From positions 1-36,344 of the forward strand of contig CAMYBS010000012.1 of assembly GCA_947254025.1 (NCBI GenBank): a DNA stretch of 36,344 nt, written 5' to 3'. The notes beneath the pieces are model-generated. The model was not told the origin of the DNA and did no database searches. It saw nothing but the letters and a program-made list of their open reading frames with translations. The translations under genes were made by a program, and so were the position numbers. This DNA comes from an uncultured Clostridia bacterium (lineage in GTDB: Bacteria > Bacillota > Clostridia > Tissierellales > Peptoniphilaceae). This document shows, piece by piece, positions 30,383-36,344 of the stretch (its first letter is position 1; each line of letters starts with the position of its first letter).

Positions 30383-30832
30383 ATGAAAGAAAAGAACCTA
30401 TTAGCACTCGTGCCCGGCTACGATAAAGACGGGATCAACACAACAGTCGCCATATACGACGACATCACAGCAGAGAACCTTGGCGTATCCATAAGGACGG
30501 CGATATCGAGGATATTTAGAGAAGGACTCATCGAAGAGAGACTCTACAAAGCGTGGGCGAAAACCGTTACAAAGAAGAAAACCGGACTCGCCGTAGTAGT
30601 AGATGGCACCAAACTCGTAGGCATCAAGTGTAGAGAAGTAAGGTCGAGAAACGACGGCTGTATGCTCTACTTAAACAGAGACCTCATCTACGACATAGAA
30701 GACAACGCCGTGTATATGAAAGGCCTTGGCAAAGTCAGAGTGCAAAGCAAGAGAAGAACCATCAGAGACAGAATTAAAGACTGCGATCGCATCGAAGATG
30801 GCCTCGCAGCAAAGCGCAAGAAAAACGCATAG
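30383..30832 (+). CDS. Uncharacterised basic cytoplasmic protein (149 aa)
   Basis: I do not recognise this 149-residue protein. It is soluble, with no signal or membrane segment. A short N-terminal strand (LLALVPGYDKDGINTTVAIY) is followed by a helix-rich part (ENLGVSIRTAISRIFREGLI) that could be a winged-helix or helix-turn-helix unit, then strands around GLAVVVDGTKLVGIKC and MLYLNRDLIYDIEDNAVYMK, and a strongly basic tail rich in Lys/Arg (VQSKRRTIRDRIKDCDRIED onward). This suggests nucleic-acid binding. GGAGGT precedes the ATG. It has its own strong promoter with a palindrome over the -35 box and its own terminator. It follows the sigma-factor gene on the same strand. Confidence 0.72.
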   Translation: MKEKNLLALVPGYDKDGINTTVAIYDDITAENLGVSIRTAISRIFREGLIEERLYKAWAKTVTKKKTGLAVVVDGTKLVGIKCREVRSRNDGCMLYLNRDLIYDIEDNAVYMKGLGKVRVQSKRRTIRDRIKDCDRIEDGLAAKRKKNA

Positions 30833-30849
30833 AATTGAATATCGAAGAT

Positions 30850-30876
30850 AAGAGGACGAGAAGTCCTCTTTTTTTG
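30850..30876 (+). terminator. Terminator of the 30383-30832 gene
   Basis: AAGAGGAC (30850-30857) pairs with GTCCTCTT (30863-30870) around GAGAA, followed by TTTTTG. Confidence 0.93.
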
Positions 30877-31215
30877 TGCATATGGTAAGGAGAGATAGTT
30901 TCTGAAATAAGAAAATAGATTTAGCTTCCTTATTTCAAATTGAAAAATAAAGTTTTGTTAAAAAGCTCCCAACATATTGATAATACCGCATCTGCTTAAA
31001 TCTTGTCAACCGAAAATGGTTAATTAATTAAAGTGTTATATAATTATCGCTTTATTTTGTGGTTAAAGTTTCGTGCAGTTGGGTATAAATTGTTTGTAAG
31101 AAGGGAGGAAACAAAAAATCAAGGCGGTGATATATGGAACGATGATGAAGAACCAACAATAAAAATAAAAAGTAATAGTAATGAAATCAAAAATCTATAT
31201 TAAGGAGGAATTTTA
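30877..31215 (+). other. AT-rich leader region with hairpin and broken mini-frame
   Basis: This stretch without a proper gene holds a stem TGAAATAAG/CTTATTTCA (30903-30937, 17-base loop), a possible -10 box TATAAT (31039-31044) with no good -35, and a small inverted repeat AACC-GAAAAT-GGTT (31009-31022). At 31134-31197 a ribosome-site-like GGCGGTGAT precedes ATG-GAA-CGA-TGA. If one of the two Gs after ATG is removed, a 22-codon frame opens (MNDDEEPTIKIKSNSNEIKN, ending just before the next ribosome site), so a tiny upstream gene may be broken here. Confidence 0.4.
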
Positions 31216-31647
31216 ATGTCAATTAATTGTTGCGTAATACTTATGATTCTATTATTAGCTATAGGACTCTATCTTTACTTCAGATACTTTGTACCATGGA
31301 TAATTAAAATGATAGACTTCAAAACTTTGCAGAAGAGAAAGCCTTACTGGTTGATAGAAGCATTTCTATATTTTGCTTTGATATACCCTGTTATAACTGA
31401 AGTGGTTGGCTACTTAGAAGGTGTTAAGGAGTTTTCATTGTATGAGTTCTTATCCGATAACAAGGGATACTATGGCACTGTAATTTCAATTATGTTAGCA
31501 TCTATATCATTTATTAGAGAAGATATGAATAGAAAAAAAGAAATAACTGCTGCTATAAATAGTATGGCAAAACTTAAAAATGATGAAGAAGAATTAAAAT
31601 TAAATACTTGCGATAAAGAAAAAGAACAAGATCAAGAATCTAAGTAA
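31216..31647 (+). CDS. Small AT-rich membrane protein, unknown function
   Basis: This 143-residue protein has a first membrane segment at about residues 5-30 (VILMILLLAIGLYLYFRYF), a second near 45-65 (LIEAFLYFALIYPVITEVVG) and probably a third near 87-98 (GTVISIMLASISF), then a charged coiled-coil-like tail of about 45 residues rich in Lys/Glu. No known family is recognised. Its codons are visibly richer in A/T than the neighbouring housekeeping genes, which may mean recent arrival. AAGGAGGAATTTTA precedes the ATG. It is followed by its own terminator. It is possibly a mobile-element or defence accessory protein, but nothing in it shows that. Confidence 0.72.
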   Translation: MSINCCVILMILLLAIGLYLYFRYFVPWIIKMIDFKTLQKRKPYWLIEAFLYFALIYPVITEVVGYLEGVKEFSLYEFLSDNKGYYGTVISIMLASISFIREDMNRKKEITAAINSMAKLKNDEEELKLNTCDKEKEQDQESK

Positions 31648-31657
31648 CAAAACTTAA

Positions 31658-31690
31658 AGAGACTATGACAAATTGCATAGTCTCTTTTAT
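31658..31690 (+). terminator. Terminator of the 31216-31647 gene
   Basis: AGAGACTATG (31658-31667) pairs perfectly with CATAGTCTCT (31676-31685), then TTTTAT. Confidence 0.9.
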
Positions 31691-31704
31691 ATTGCATTAT
31701 GTAC

Positions 31705-31735
31705 ACAAAAAAAGGAAGGTCATAAGACCCTCCTT
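31705..31735 (-). terminator. Terminator of the S-layer gene
   Basis: AAGGAAGGTC (31712-31721) pairs with GACCCTCCTT (31726-31735) around ATAA with one wobble; on the minus strand seven T follow, about 20 bases after the stop codon. Confidence 0.9.
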
Positions 31736-31757
31736 CTTTATTTTAGTTAATTATTTA

Positions 31758-34700
31758 TTATTGAGCAAGTGTAACAGAGAATAAATAAGTTTTTGGAGTT
31801 GTAGCAGTTCCGTTAGTTGTTACTGTAACTTTTGCTTCATAAACTCCTGTAACTGATTGAGTTATTGGACTTGCAACAGTAATAGTTGTACCTGCAGGTG
31901 CTTCGCCAGCATCCATAATCTTTTCTTTGATTAGATTTTCAATATAAGCGACTTCATCTGCAGCAGTACCATCAGCTATAGCTTTATCACGAGCTGCTGC
32001 TGATTCTACGATAGGTGTAGTTCCAGCTAATTTAGCATCAAGTCTATCTGCAACTTCTTTATTAGTTGCTTTATCTTTTGCTGTTGTTTCATCAGCTGCT
32101 GTTGTGCAGTGGAAGTTAACACTGTTATAAACCTTTGGAGTTGCTAATCCTTTTTCTAATTCAATCTTAACTGTACCATTTTCTGTACCAGCTGTAACTG
32201 TAGCAGTAACTGTTACTTTTACTTCGTTATATCTAGCACCTAGTAATGCTTTTACTAATTCTGTAACTTTAGCTTCAACGTTAGCCTTAGTTTCTGCATC
32301 ATTAGCGCCTTTTAATTCTTTTGGTAACATAGAAAGATCTAGTTTATCAGTATCTAATGCTCCAGCTTTTTCAATTGAAGCTACAGCAGCATCTAAATAT
32401 GCTTGATCATCTGATTTTATATCTGTATTTGTTCTTGTAACAACGATTTCAGCAACAGTATTTCTCATAGTATCCATTATAACTAAAGCTTCTGCTCCGT
32501 TATATGCAGCAGAGTTAGTATCTAAATAAGCCTTTACAGCTGGTCCGCCTATTGCTAATATGCTCTTAGGTCCGTTATTGTGGTTTCTGTAAGAAAGCAT
32601 AGTGAATGCATCCATTACTCTTGAAACATCAACACCGTCATTGTATACAAGTATGTTAGCTGTTGTAGGAGCAACTTTTAGTGTAGTTCTATATGCAGTT
32701 GAATCTGTATAATCTTTGTATCTCATTACTTCCATGAAGTAGTTACCAGCAGCATCTACATTCTTAGAGTCAGTTCTATATTGAACATATAGTGTTCCTC
32801 TCTTATTAAATACGTGTTGTTTTCCGTCCCATCTTACCTTTAATGGAGTTGCTGAGTTTTTGTTATAGATTAGGTAAGTGTTAGGTTCTTTTTCTGATAT
32901 TTCTATTCTATATACTGGTGCATTATATTTAATCTTGTTGCCTAAAACTTCAGCTTCAATAACGTCAGCTTTTAAAGTTGCTTTATCGATAGCTAATTTT
33001 ACAATGTCGCCAACTTCAACACCGTTTTCTTTTATACCGCTTGTCTTAGCAGTGAAAGGAACAGCGTTTTCATCTAGGTAGTCAACAAAGCCATCGCTGT
33101 AAGTTTTAACTACTTCTGCATATCTTTTTTCTGTATCTGGATCTGGATCTACTGCTCCAGCAAATACTACTAGACCAGCAACATTACTATCTTCTGATAA
33201 GAAGTTGTAAGTAGTCTTACCATTCTTTTCGTCAAGTCTAGCCTTAAGTTCTCCTTCGCTTAATACATAAGCCTTTAAGTCTGTGTTTTTCTTGTTGTTT
33301 TTGTAGAATTCGTATAAATCAGGAATTTGTCTTAATCCCTTTTCTTTGTCATAGCTATATGCACGAAGTCCTGTGTAGTATCTATAGTATTTAGGTGTGT
33401 TTACGTTGAATGAGATATATCTATCAGTAATTTGAGCTTTCTTCCAATTAGAATATTCAAAGTGTGATAAGATTTCTCCCATCTTAGAGATTTCTTCTTC
33501 TTTTTCTCCTCTTGCAAGGTAAACGATATCTTCTAATGAGAAATCTAATAATCTAGCGTTATTAGATCTAGCTGCACTGTAGTACTTAGTGTCTCTAGTT
33601 TCTCCTGCCCAGAAAGCATCTCCAGCTACTGGTAAGAAATTAACTTCTCCTCTTGAAGTGATTTTCTTAATAGCTTGGATACCGTCTGTCCATTCTTTAG
33701 TTCCTTCGATAAGTTGAGCTGAACCATCAAGAGCTACAAGAACTTTAACGTTACCTTTTTCTATGCTCTTTAATAATCCTCTATTTCCTTCTTTAACAAC
33801 AAAGAATTTCTTTCCTTCAAAGCTGTAGATAGCTTGGAAGTATGTTTCAGGTCTTAATAGATATTCATCTTTACCTAATACTGCAAAGTTATTTACCTTA
33901 GTAACTCCGTTGTCTCTGAACTTTCTAGTTACTGTCTTGTCTAACTTAGCTTCAACTTTAGCGTCTTTTCTAACGATAGCGTCTTCATATCCGTTGTAGA
34001 AGTGTATAACGTCATCTTTAGCAATGTTTTTGATATCGCCTACTGAGTATCCAGCTTTGTCTTTGAATACAACTCTGTCGTTTAGCTTGCTAGCCTTAAC
34101 TTCGTTTGCACTCCAGTTGTCATCTAGGTAGTAAACGTTTCCGTCTTTTGTGTTAGATACTGGAGCTATGTCGTCAAATTGGTAAGCATCGATGAAGATA
34201 ACTTTACCGTTTTTAACTGTAACTCTAGCAAAGTCATAAGATTTCTTTTCGTAATCTTTTGCAAAGTCAAGGTATGTGTAGTCTTTGTTGTTTAGATATG
34301 TTCTGAAGATTCTTTCATCAGCTCTGTCATATCTTTCGTCAAATGATGCAGTGTATTCCTTTTCGTCTAATTCGAATTTCTTTGTTCTAACATTAGTGAT
34401 CTTACCTTCTAGGTAGTCATAAGTTTTATCAACTTTTACTTCAACGATTTTGTCGTTTTGGTCAACTGTGATGTCAACTACTTTACCAAGTAAGTTTTCA
34501 GCATCTAACATAAGGTCTTTGTCAAGCTTGTAAGTGTGTTGGTCACCCTTCTTGTCAGTAGTTCTGCTTTTTTCAACCCAGTCAGCTTTTTGAACGATGT
34601 CGATAACTTCTACAGTTACTTCGTCATCAGCTAACTTTTCAACTCTAGAGTTTTCTAGAACGATAGCTTTAAGAATTTTTCTCTTTCCGAATTCTTTGCT

Positions 34701-35405
34701 TGTCATCATGTTGTAAAGCATCTTGAATACGTCGCCTCTAGTAGCCTTTTCAGTGAATACTGGAGCTGTAACACCGTTTAATAATCCTAATGATTGAGCT
34801 TTAACGATGTAGCTTGTTGGCCAAGTGTCTCCAACTTCTCCCTTGCCAAGAGCGCAAACTAACATCTTTGCCATTTCTTGGTAAGTGATTTGTCCTTCTG
34901 GTAAGAACTTGCCAGTAGGGTAACCGTTAACGTACATTTGGTTTTTAGCTATAGCGATATAGCCGTTTGCCCAGTGAGTTACTGGAACGTCAATGAATCC
35001 TGTAGGAGTTGCCTTTGCAGCTTCAGCAGCTAACTTAAGGTTGTTTGCTCTAACGATCATAGCAGCAAATTCTGCTCTTGTTACGTTCTTTTCAGCCTTG
35101 AAGTCTTCTTCGCCGGCTTTGAAACCTTCGATAACTGCAGCTTTTTTAAGAACATCCATAGCTCTTTCTAAAGCTTCGTCCTTAGCAGGTTCTTCCTTCT
35201 TTTCTTCTTTCTTTTCTTCAGTCTTTTCTTCAGGCTTAGCTTCGTCTTTCTTTTCTTCAGGCTTAGCTTCGTCCTTCTTGTCTTCTGGCTTTACTTCTGT
35301 AGCTTTCTTTTCGTCAGCTTTAGGAGTAGTATCAGCAAGAACTGAAGTAAATGAGCCTATTACCATAATCATAGCTAGTAATAGTGCAAGTAATTTTTTA
35401 CTCAT
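31758..35405 (-). CDS. Major SLH-domain surface protein, probable S-layer protein, 1215 aa
   Basis: The protein starts with a Sec signal peptide (cleavage near VLA/DTT at residue 24), then a Lys/Glu/Pro-rich linker with repeated KPEEK and DEAKPEEK units (about 25-78), three SLH units (about 80-240, with TRAEFAAMIVRA, FIDVPVTHWANGYI, ITYQEMAKMLV), and about 970 residues of beta-rich sequence with only two Cys in the whole protein. The linker probably spans the wall. Strong ribosome site (AAAGGAGG), consensus promoter, a protective 5' hairpin and a restricted, A/T-ending codon set point to high expression. It is paralogous to SLH protein 1 at 6388-8868. Direct and inverted repeats lie just upstream of its promoter. 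Confidence 0.9.
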   Translation of the reverse strand: MSKKLLALLLAMIMVIGSFTSVLADTTPKADEKKATEVKPEDKKDEAKPEEKKDEAKPEEKTEEKKEEKKEEPAKDEALERAMDVLKKAAVIEGFKAGEEDFKAEKNVTRAEFAAMIVRANNLKLAAEAAKATPTGFIDVPVTHWANGYIAIAKNQMYVNGYPTGKFLPEGQITYQEMAKMLVCALGKGEVGDTWPTSYIVKAQSLGLLNGVTAPVFTEKATRGDVFKMLYNMMTSKEFGKRKILKAIVLENSRVEKLADDEVTVEVIDIVQKADWVEKSRTTDKKGDQHTYKLDKDLMLDAENLLGKVVDITVDQNDKIVEVKVDKTYDYLEGKITNVRTKKFELDEKEYTASFDERYDRADERIFRTYLNNKDYTYLDFAKDYEKKSYDFARVTVKNGKVIFIDAYQFDDIAPVSNTKDGNVYYLDDNWSANEVKASKLNDRVVFKDKAGYSVGDIKNIAKDDVIHFYNGYEDAIVRKDAKVEAKLDKTVTRKFRDNGVTKVNNFAVLGKDEYLLRPETYFQAIYSFEGKKFFVVKEGNRGLLKSIEKGNVKVLVALDGSAQLIEGTKEWTDGIQAIKKITSRGEVNFLPVAGDAFWAGETRDTKYYSAARSNNARLLDFSLEDIVYLARGEKEEEISKMGEILSHFEYSNWKKAQITDRYISFNVNTPKYYRYYTGLRAYSYDKEKGLRQIPDLYEFYKNNKKNTDLKAYVLSEGELKARLDEKNGKTTYNFLSEDSNVAGLVVFAGAVDPDPDTEKRYAEVVKTYSDGFVDYLDENAVPFTAKTSGIKENGVEVGDIVKLAIDKATLKADVIEAEVLGNKIKYNAPVYRIEISEKEPNTYLIYNKNSATPLKVRWDGKQHVFNKRGTLYVQYRTDSKNVDAAGNYFMEVMRYKDYTDSTAYRTTLKVAPTTANILVYNDGVDVSRVMDAFTMLSYRNHNNGPKSILAIGGPAVKAYLDTNSAAYNGAEALVIMDTMRNTVAEIVVTRTNTDIKSDDQAYLDAAVASIEKAGALDTDKLDLSMLPKELKGANDAETKANVEAKVTELVKALLGARYNEVKVTVTATVTAGTENGTVKIELEKGLATPKVYNSVNFHCTTAADETTAKDKATNKEVADRLDAKLAGTTPIVESAAARDKAIADGTAADEVAYIENLIKEKIMDAGEAPAGTTITVASPITQSVTGVYEAKVTVTTNGTATTPKTYLFSVTLAQ

Positions 35406-35429
35406 GTCTAATGACCTCCTTTTGTATTT

Positions 35430-35448
35430 GTGTAGGAAAAGCCTACAC
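35430..35448 (-). promoter_or_regulatory. 5' untranslated hairpin of the S-layer mRNA
   Basis: GTGTAGG (35430-35436) pairs perfectly with CCTACAC (35442-35448). With a predicted start near 35451 the hairpin would begin within a few bases of the mRNA 5' end, a position that typically protects long-lived messages from RNase. Confidence 0.7.
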
Positions 35449-35457
35449 TCTTAATGT

Positions 35458-35486
35458 ATTATACCATCTACGGCGATATATTGCAA
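35458..35486 (-). promoter_or_regulatory. Promoter of the S-layer gene
   Basis: Minus strand: TTGCAA (35481-35486), 17-base spacer, extended -10 TGGTATAAT with TATAAT at 35458-35463. Confidence 0.85.
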
Positions 35487-35515
35487 GATGTATTCGAGTA
35501 ATTTAACAAACTTGT

Positions 35516-35604
35516 AACATTCAGTTAAATTATGTTTTGCTAATCTCATACCTAATGTCTTCTTTCTTTATTAACATTTCCCGGGTCTGAGTCTGAATGT
35601 TGCG
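35516..35604 (-). repeat. 89-bp repeat unit L upstream of the S-layer promoter (inverted copy at 36184-36272)
   Basis: Read on the minus strand this segment matches 36184-36272 at 83 of 89 positions. Shared landmarks are CGCAACATTCAGACTCAGA, TTAATAAAGAAAGAAGACAT, ATGAGATTAGCAAAA and TTTAACTGAATGTT. It ends 30 bases before the -35 box of the S-layer promoter. Confidence 0.92.
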
Positions 35605-35688
35605 AACAAGTAAGCACGAGCCTTGGGCTGGGCAGTTCTAAATAATTGCGAGCAAGTAAGCACGAGCCTTGGGCTGGGCAGTTCTAAA
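35600..35688. repeat. Two tandem 43-bp repeats next to repeat unit L
   Basis: 35600-35642 and 35646-35688 differ at one base: TTGCGAACAAGTAAGCACG versus TTGCGAGCAAGTAAGCACG, then AGCCTTGGGCTGGGCAGTTC and TAAA in both. Each ends where TTTAGA (minus strand) joins the same TGCG boundary used by unit L. A related shorter boundary (TTGCGAGCTGTGGGTCGAG) is at 35713-35731. Confidence 0.9.
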
Positions 35689-35902
35689 CATTCAAAATTC
35701 ACATTTCAAATATTGCGAGCTGTGGGTCGAGCGCCTTTTTGCTTGTCAGCTTAAATACCTCATACATCTTCATATATTGTCGGTGGTAACTATTTACAAA
35801 TACATTATACCACATAATATATCTCACATATGTTAAGAGTGTGTTACAAACTTCAATTGCTGCTAAATTTTTTGTCTCGCTGCGCGCAAACGATTTTTCA
35901 CC

Positions 35903-35987
35903 TATGTAGTAGTAGGCCTCATATACCATAGCACGCGTGTTTATCTTGTGCGGCTCATATGTAGTAGTAGGCTTCATATACCATAGC
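35903..35987. repeat. 30-bp direct repeat pair
   Basis: TATGTAGTAGTAGGCCTCAT...(35903-35932) recurs at 35958-35987 with one difference (GGCTTC for GGCCTC). The 25-base spacer is unrelated. The rest of 35690-36180 is AT-rich, with runs of TATATA and no convincing gene. Confidence 0.85.
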
Positions 35988-36139
35988 CGGCTGTTATATA
36001 TAAAGGAAGCTTATATATATATCTGACATGATATGTATATGAAGGTTATATATATCAATGCGCTCTCTTATGTATATATTATCTGCGAGGGTATATGCAT
36101 ATATATAGGAAGAAAGTTTTTAATGGAGCGAAAATTTCA

Positions 36140-36344
36140 ATGTTTTAGAGCTGACATTACAGTAAGGCGCTCGACCCACAGCTCGCAACATTCAGACTCA
36201 GATCTGAGAAATATTAATAAAGAAAGAAGACATTAGATATGAGATTAGCAAAAAATAATTTAACTGAATGTTTAGAGCTGACATACAGAAAGGCGCTCGA
36301 CCCACAGCTCGCAACATTCAGACTCAGATCTGAGAAATATTAAT
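36140..36344 (+). repeat. 126-bp tandem repeat R, cut off by the window end
   Basis: The unit starting CGCAACATTCAGACTCAGA at 36184 starts again at 36310 and is identical until the window ends (35 bases). The sequence leading into it (AAGGCGCTCGACCCACAGCT, 36160 and 36286) also recurs. The unit includes the palindrome CTCAGATCTGAG. Ending inside a tandem repeat is typical of an assembly break, so more copies probably follow. Confidence 0.9.
36239..36343 (+). CDS. Possible 34-residue peptide encoded across repeat R
   Basis: An ATG at 36239 opens 34 codons starting MRLAKNNLTECLELTY and ending LATFRLRSEKY before TAA at 36341-36343. The KALDPQLA stretch also closes a frame on the minus strand at 35699-35740. 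The ribosome site is weak (AAGAAG 9 bases upstream). The conserved frame may come only from the repeat itself, so it is a weak gene call. Confidence 0.22.
   Translation: MRLAKNNLTECLELTYRKALDPQLATFRLRSEKY

Noticed and set aside
35451..35549. 32-codon minus-strand frame (starting MRLAKHNLTEC) overlapping the S-layer promoter
   Set aside because: Its beginning is explained by repeat unit L, it runs through the promoter, and no ribosome site precedes it.
35699..35977. 92-codon minus-strand frame
   Set aside because: It lacks a good ribosome site, runs through the 30-bp direct repeats and ends in repeat sequence; composition and content do not look like a real protein.
35903..35987. Two 30-bp repeats with a 25-bp spacer resembling a minimal CRISPR array
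   Set aside because: There are only two units, no cas genes or leader, and the region is full of other unrelated repeats.
36142..36152. GTTTTAGAGCT, the start of many type II-A CRISPR repeats
   Set aside because: It is part of the 126-bp tandem unit; the second copy has GTTTAGAGCT, no spacer-repeat periodicity exists and no cas9 or tracrRNA-like sequence is seen.
1..36344. tRNA and rRNA genes, prophage or conjugation modules
   Set aside because: I saw no cloverleaf with a CCA-proximal end and GGTTCGA-type T loop, no rRNA blocks, and no integrase, terminase or relaxase genes.

Overview
Organism. The window looks like chromosome of a low-GC Gram-positive anaerobe (Bacillota, probably a Tissierellia/Peptoniphilaceae-type lineage; the lineage is inferred from gene style, not proven). 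Signs: strong AGGAGG-type ribosome sites, sigma-A promoters and intrinsic terminators almost everywhere, two secreted S-layer-homology (SLH) proteins, an FMN riboswitch upstream of an ECF riboflavin transporter gene, DUF1659/DUF2922 small proteins, and an M16C peptidase. The left edge looks like the end of an IS3-type element and the right edge breaks off inside a tandem repeat, so this may be a whole contig.

Layout. 1-2.2 kb: possible IS end, a small membrane protein, riboswitch-controlled ribU, and a papain/C39-like protein. 2.2-5.8 kb: a minus-strand operon of a D-2-hydroxyacid dehydrogenase, then one reading frame joining a degenerate glycerate-kinase domain to a malic enzyme (with a ribosome site at the junction), then the C39-like gene; its leader carries an attenuator-like terminator, and an orphan antitoxin-like gene precedes it. 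6.4-10.3 kb: SLH protein 1 and a YARHG-domain protein. 10.4-14.3 kb, plus strand: msrAB fusion, radical SAM protein, HAD phosphatase with a DUF554 membrane protein. 14.3-16.3 kb: two unrelated isoaspartyl-cleaving enzymes in one operon. 16.4-19.7 kb: YbaK/EbsC deacylase and the M16C peptidase. 20.1-21.8 kb: MATE exporter (apparent AUU start) and a second orphan antitoxin-like gene. 22-28.4 kb: secA-prfB-tsaE-tsaB-rimI-tsaD, a tightly overlapping operon for protein export, termination (classic +1 frameshift in prfB) and t6A tRNA modification. 28.4-31.7 kb: a candidate small RNA, DUF2922/DUF1659 genes divergent from a sigma factor, an unknown basic protein and an AT-rich membrane protein. 31.8-35.5 kb: a 1215-residue SLH protein, probably the S-layer protein. 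35.5-36.3 kb: a mosaic of direct and inverted repeats upstream of it.

Most unusual content. Seven intergenic sites (about 0.64-0.89, 5.9-6.4, 9.0-9.7, 12.6-12.75, 19.9-20.1, 21.8-22.0 and 28.8-29.0 kb) hold members of a modular, non-coding repeat family. Each member is a nested palindrome assembled from a few interchangeable hairpin modules. Between copies the stem sequences change on both arms so that pairing is kept, which is the signature of selected structure. Six of the seven lie just after the stop codon of a minus-strand gene; in five of these the terminal arm touches or nearly touches the stop. In five cases the element sits between that stop and an intrinsic terminator. The seventh sits in the 5' leader of the HAD gene between near-duplicates of its ribosome-binding sequence. 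I do not recognise this family.

Second, an 89-bp segment just upstream of the S-layer promoter recurs in inverted orientation 580 bp away and starts again at the window edge, an arrangement that would allow recombination upstream of a surface-protein gene.
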